The position numbers were made by a program, and so were the translations under genes. The notes beneath the pieces are model-generated. The model searched no databases and was not told the DNA's origin. It saw only the letters and a list, made by a program, of their open reading frames with translations. A stretch of 64,000 nt of DNA, taken from positions 62,001 through 126,000 of the forward strand of contig JASGLT010000001.1 of the NCBI GenBank assembly GCA_030156945.1, written 5' to 3'. Below are positions 61,039-64,000 of this stretch, piece after piece (position 1 is the stretch's first letter; every line of letters begins with the position of its first letter). The DNA comes from Thermococcaceae archaeon (GTDB taxonomy: Archaea; Methanobacteriota_B; Thermococci; Thermococcales; Thermococcaceae).

Positions 61039-61287
61039 TTAAGCCTCCCCCAGCATCTTTGATTCACTTCCCACCCTTTTCACAAGTTCTTCCGGAGTCA
61101 TGTATTCGACTCTACCGTGCTCTCCTATGATGTAGGGCTCTTTCTTAGTCCTGTTCTTTTTCTGATCCGCCATGAACGCGATTACAAGAACCCCAAAGCC
61201 CACGAGATCCCATGTACTAACTGCCTCCTGAACGATCAGGGCGAGAATATAGAAAACAAAAATGAGAATCCAATATTTGACTTTCAT
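61039..61287 (-). CDS. Small membrane protein with EPYIIG tail
   Basis: Two TM segments then KKEPYIIGEHGRVEYMTPEELVKRV. Confidence 0.6.
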   Translation of the reverse strand: MKVKYWILIFVFYILALIVQEAVSTWDLVGFGVLVIAFMADQKKNRTKKEPYIIGEHGRVEYMTPEELVKRVGSESKMLGEA

Positions 61288-61330
61288 CTGAGTATCACCC
61301 CTCTGTTGTTTTCATGCTCCTCTTTCACGC

Positions 61331-61462
61331 TTAAATTACAACCACGTAAAACCTAACCTCGTACGAGTGCTCACCCTCACTCGCCAACCATTGAAGGGTG
61401 AAGCTTTTAGTGGAGCCAGCACTAACGCTCCCGCTCAATGGGTCATCCTCCTGATCTTCAAT
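61331..61462 (-). pseudogene. C-terminal fragment of a CARDB/adhesin-like surface domain
   Basis: IEDQEDDPLSGSVSAGSTKSFTLQWLASEGEHSYEVRFYVVVI* in frame immediately after the stop of 61463..61795; no start. Confidence 0.5.
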
Positions 61463-61795
61463 TCATGACTCTCCAGTTTTTCCATGCTTAAGACGTTGTT
61501 CCAGCTCTTCTTCTGTAAGATACTCAATTTCCTTTGAATCACCAATGATGTAGGGTTCTCGTGGAACTTTCTTACATCGCTCATAATGTTTCATATCGCA
61601 AAGTACCCAGAGTACGAACAGCGGCCAAGTGGGCAAGATTGCAATTAAGATACTCCACGGAATAGATCCAATTACGTAAACAGCCAATAGAAAGATAAAG
61701 ACAAAAGGGACGACAAACTCTGCAAAACGTTTACTCATACTCGCCTCTTGCAATCTAGTTGTTAAGTATAATTCAACATCATTCATTTTCCTCAC
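61463..61795 (-). CDS. Small membrane protein with EPYIIG tail (paralog)
   Basis: TM segments then PREPYIIGDSKEIEYLTEEELEQRLK. Confidence 0.6.
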   Translation of the reverse strand: MRKMNDVELYLTTRLQEASMSKRFAEFVVPFVFIFLLAVYVIGSIPWSILIAILPTWPLFVLWVLCDMKHYERCKKVPREPYIIGDSKEIEYLTEEELEQRLKHGKTGES

Positions 61796-62297
61796 CTTGG
61801 TTTTTGAATTCTAGGGTGAAGTCTAGTATGTGTAGTCCTAGTAGTGCTAGAGCTTGAAGCCCATAAATTGTGCGATAGTAGAGGACGAGAGTGAGGGGGA
61901 GGATAATCATTAAGAGCACGGGTCTCTTAAGATCCTCCTTCAGCTTAAAATCATAAGCTAAATCACTAATAAACCTCAACACCCTATCCATGTAAAACAA
62001 AGGCAAAAACATCCACAAAAACCACAAAAGTGCAAAAGACTTTCCCAAAACTAAGATCAACGCGGCTATTGCGAGCCATATTGGGAAGAATAGTTTTGCC
62101 TCGAACTTGAACTTCTCTTTTTCAATCTCTTTATTAAACCACGCGCTCATAAGAGTGAATACTACAGAATAATACAAGTTAAGATGAACTATAGGGTATG
62201 CATTCGAAGAATAATTATCCCCCGTAATGAACACTAAAATAAGAGAAACAAGACCAGCCAGAGTCATGGCAATTCGAAGTACTTCTCTAACCTGCAT
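61779..62297 (-). CDS. Multi-TM membrane protein, hypothetical
   Basis: 172 aa with several TM segments; overlaps 61463..61795. Confidence 0.6.
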   Translation of the reverse strand: MQVREVLRIAMTLAGLVSLILVFITGDNYSSNAYPIVHLNLYYSVVFTLMSAWFNKEIEKEKFKFEAKLFFPIWLAIAALILVLGKSFALLWFLWMFLPLFYMDRVLRFISDLAYDFKLKEDLKRPVLLMIILPLTLVLYYRTIYGLQALALLGLHILDFTLEFKNQGEENE

Positions 62298-62301
62298 GGC
62301 A

Positions 62302-63237
62302 CTACCCTCCTACGACATCATTATTGTCAAATCCTGAGTCTGGATCTGGAGCAAAAAGCCAGTCGTAGATGTCCACTCCTATCAATAAGACAGTAAACGC
62401 TATGCCCCCAAATTTTGCTACTTTACTCCCAGCCTTTAACATGAGTAACCCTGCTGCCACATATTTCTCTGCCTCAATGTCGTTTTTAATATAACTAACG
62501 AAAGCTTTAGCCTCTTCCACGACTCCTTTATCTTTAACCACAAGATCCTCACTTATCACGTCATCTTCAAAGACGAACTTAATTTTATATATGTAACCCC
62601 CAAGTTGCTCCTTATATGAGGCATCTAATGGATCCAACGGATCCTTTCCAAAGTACCAGTTGGCGAAATCGTCATAAAGTATAATCCTCACTTGGATTGT
62701 GTCTGAGGGAGTTAAAGTATAACTTTTGCTATCCATGATAACACTTTTCACGCTGGATGTTCCTTCTTCCCAAACCTTCTTTCCACCGAACCATATCTGA
62801 CGAAGTTCAAGGGAATTAACAGAAATTTGAGGATTCCACGAAGCAACACACGTAATGGGCTCCCCGGGATACACCTCTTTTGTGCAGTCTAAATTCGGAG
62901 AAACAATCTTTCCAACAACTTCCACAGTCACTTCCGCCCAGTGTTCTTCTCCTGCACCGTTCGGTTCACCATCATAATTGTCGAGGAAGAGTTTGAACGT
63001 GTGGTTGCCAACACCCTGGATAGTGTAACTGAAACTAACGTTCCTCCCGCCATTCGCTGGAACTCTACCCTCAAAACCATCAAAATTCCGAACCTGTGAG
63101 GTTGAGTATACCATCACATCTCCCTCAAAAACCGAGTTGAGAGAACTGAGGGCAACACTCTTATTCGGACTGTCAGCAGGGGATATCCGATGATACATCC
63201 ACAATATCCTCACCCCTCTCATCTCCCCCAGAGACAC
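62302..63237 (-). CDS. Surface-exposed CARDB-like protein with C-terminal TM, hypothetical
   Basis: RVPANGGRNVSFSYTIQGVGNHTFKLFLDNYDGEPNGAGEEHWAEVTVEVVGK resembles CARDB/Ig-like surface domains; C-terminal hydrophobic helix. Start uncertain. Confidence 0.6.
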   Translation of the reverse strand: MSLGEMRGVRILWMYHRISPADSPNKSVALSSLNSVFEGDVMVYSTSQVRNFDGFEGRVPANGGRNVSFSYTIQGVGNHTFKLFLDNYDGEPNGAGEEHWAEVTVEVVGKIVSPNLDCTKEVYPGEPITCVASWNPQISVNSLELRQIWFGGKKVWEEGTSSVKSVIMDSKSYTLTPSDTIQVRIILYDDFANWYFGKDPLDPLDASYKEQLGGYIYKIKFVFEDDVISEDLVVKDKGVVEEAKAFVSYIKNDIEAEKYVAAGLLMLKAGSKVAKFGGIAFTVLLIGVDIYDWLFAPDPDSGFDNNDVVGG

Positions 63238-63565
63238 CGCCCCTTGCCCACTTCATATAATAACTCCTGAGAAGGTAAGCATAAACCCCAGCCCAGATGA
63301 TATTGTCCAAATAAGTCCTGAGACCGGGATTCATGCTGTCGACAACAAGGCCCAAATACATGATGATAAACGCTGAAGCCACCACTGGGGCAGGCATCTG
63401 TCTGGTTTTAAACACCCACCACACAGTAAAACTCCAAAGCAAAAGCAGAGAAATCTGAAGAACAAAAGAAAAATCAAAGTACCAATAGTAGATATTAACG
63501 AAACTCTCCCATGATAATAACAAAAGGGGGAGCAAGAGGAGCACTTTAAATGTGAAGCTACCCAT
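63173..63565 (-). CDS. Multi-TM membrane protein, hypothetical
   Basis: 130 aa, about four TM segments. Confidence 0.55.
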   Translation of the reverse strand: MGSFTFKVLLLLPLLLLSWESFVNIYYWYFDFSFVLQISLLLLWSFTVWWVFKTRQMPAPVVASAFIIMYLGLVVDSMNPGLRTYLDNIIWAGVYAYLLRSYYMKWARGGVSGGDERGEDIVDVSSDIPC

Positions 63566-63571
63566 TAGGCA

Positions 63572-64000
63572 TCACCCCCAGAAGCTCTTTACGAATTCCC
63601 ACAGCTTGTCTCCTGACTTAGATATCAATATTATTGTCACTATGATTTTTATTACGTTTTTGCCAAAGTTTTTCAGCCTTTGAACTCTCATGTCATGGTC
63701 GTATTTCTCCTGAGCACTTCCAGTGTAGAATAACGTTGTAGACGCTTTTAGAGCTTTATTGTTAAAGATAACGCCGTCGTTCTCATCAAAAACATCAAAC
63801 CTGAGAATGATGCTGTATTCTGTATCCCAATAAGCAATCTGATATATTGTGTACGTATTGATATTGCCCCGGACTGTCGAGGACAATAAGTCATGATTGT
63901 CGGAGAGGCCAAAATGGGAAGCAAACCCATCATCCACCTTGCCGAGGTTTATCGGAATTTCCCGGGACGAGTGTGGGGGCACTTCTTTAAATGTGCTTAG
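63572..64000 (-). CDS. Hypothetical protein with C-terminal TM (partial, runs off window)
   Basis: Frame stays open to 64000 (LSTFKEVPPHSSREIPINLGKVDDGF...). Confidence 0.55.
   Translation of the reverse strand, partial: LSTFKEVPPHSSREIPINLGKVDDGFASHFGLSDNHDLLSSTVRGNINTYTIYQIAYWDTEYSIILRFDVFDENDGVIFNNKALKASTTLFYTGSAQEKYDHDMRVQRLKNFGKNVIKIIVTIILISKSGDKLWEFVKSFWG

Overview
The window reads as hyperthermophilic archaeal chromosome, almost certainly order Thermococcales and Thermococcus-like. Signs are ER-type signal peptidases, a CGP-CTERM surface protein, and a divergent cytosolic NiFe-hydrogenase/Mbh pair. The core holds a cytosolic [NiFe]-hydrogenase operon (beta-gamma-delta-alpha, minus strand, ~24.8-28.9 kb) and a hydrogenase maturation protease. 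Opposite it is a complete 14-gene membrane-bound hydrogenase operon (mbhA-N, plus strand, ~29.2-37.5 kb). Other recognisable genes include PiT/DUF47 phosphate transport, a MiaB-like methylthiotransferase, TRAM protein, trxB, a class-III aminotransferase, deoC, enolase, PadR + RND/MMPL exporter, a radical SAM protein, moaE/moeB-like/moaD, an XTP pyrophosphatase and Lrp/AsnC regulators. Items most worth a second look: (1) a GTTn3AACn5GTTn3AAC SurR-type box between the two hydrogenase operons; (2) a 183-bp non-coding insert at the antiporter/hydrogenase boundary inside mbh; (3) short-loop hairpin clusters at three loci, including one double-hairpin element found twice ~53 kb apart; (4) a PadR-exporter intergenic palindrome; (5) three stacked palindromes upstream of the aminotransferase; (6) a membrane/surface accessory locus at 61-64 kb with a small-protein family sharing an 'EPYxIG' C-terminal tail; (7) a SPASM protein without the radical-SAM CX3CX2C motif; (8) several decaying genes (two VapC/PIN genes, a DUF4234-like ORF, surface-protein fragments). 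No CRISPR array, rRNA, recognisable tRNA or intact transposase was seen. All product names come from reading motifs by eye; no searches were run.
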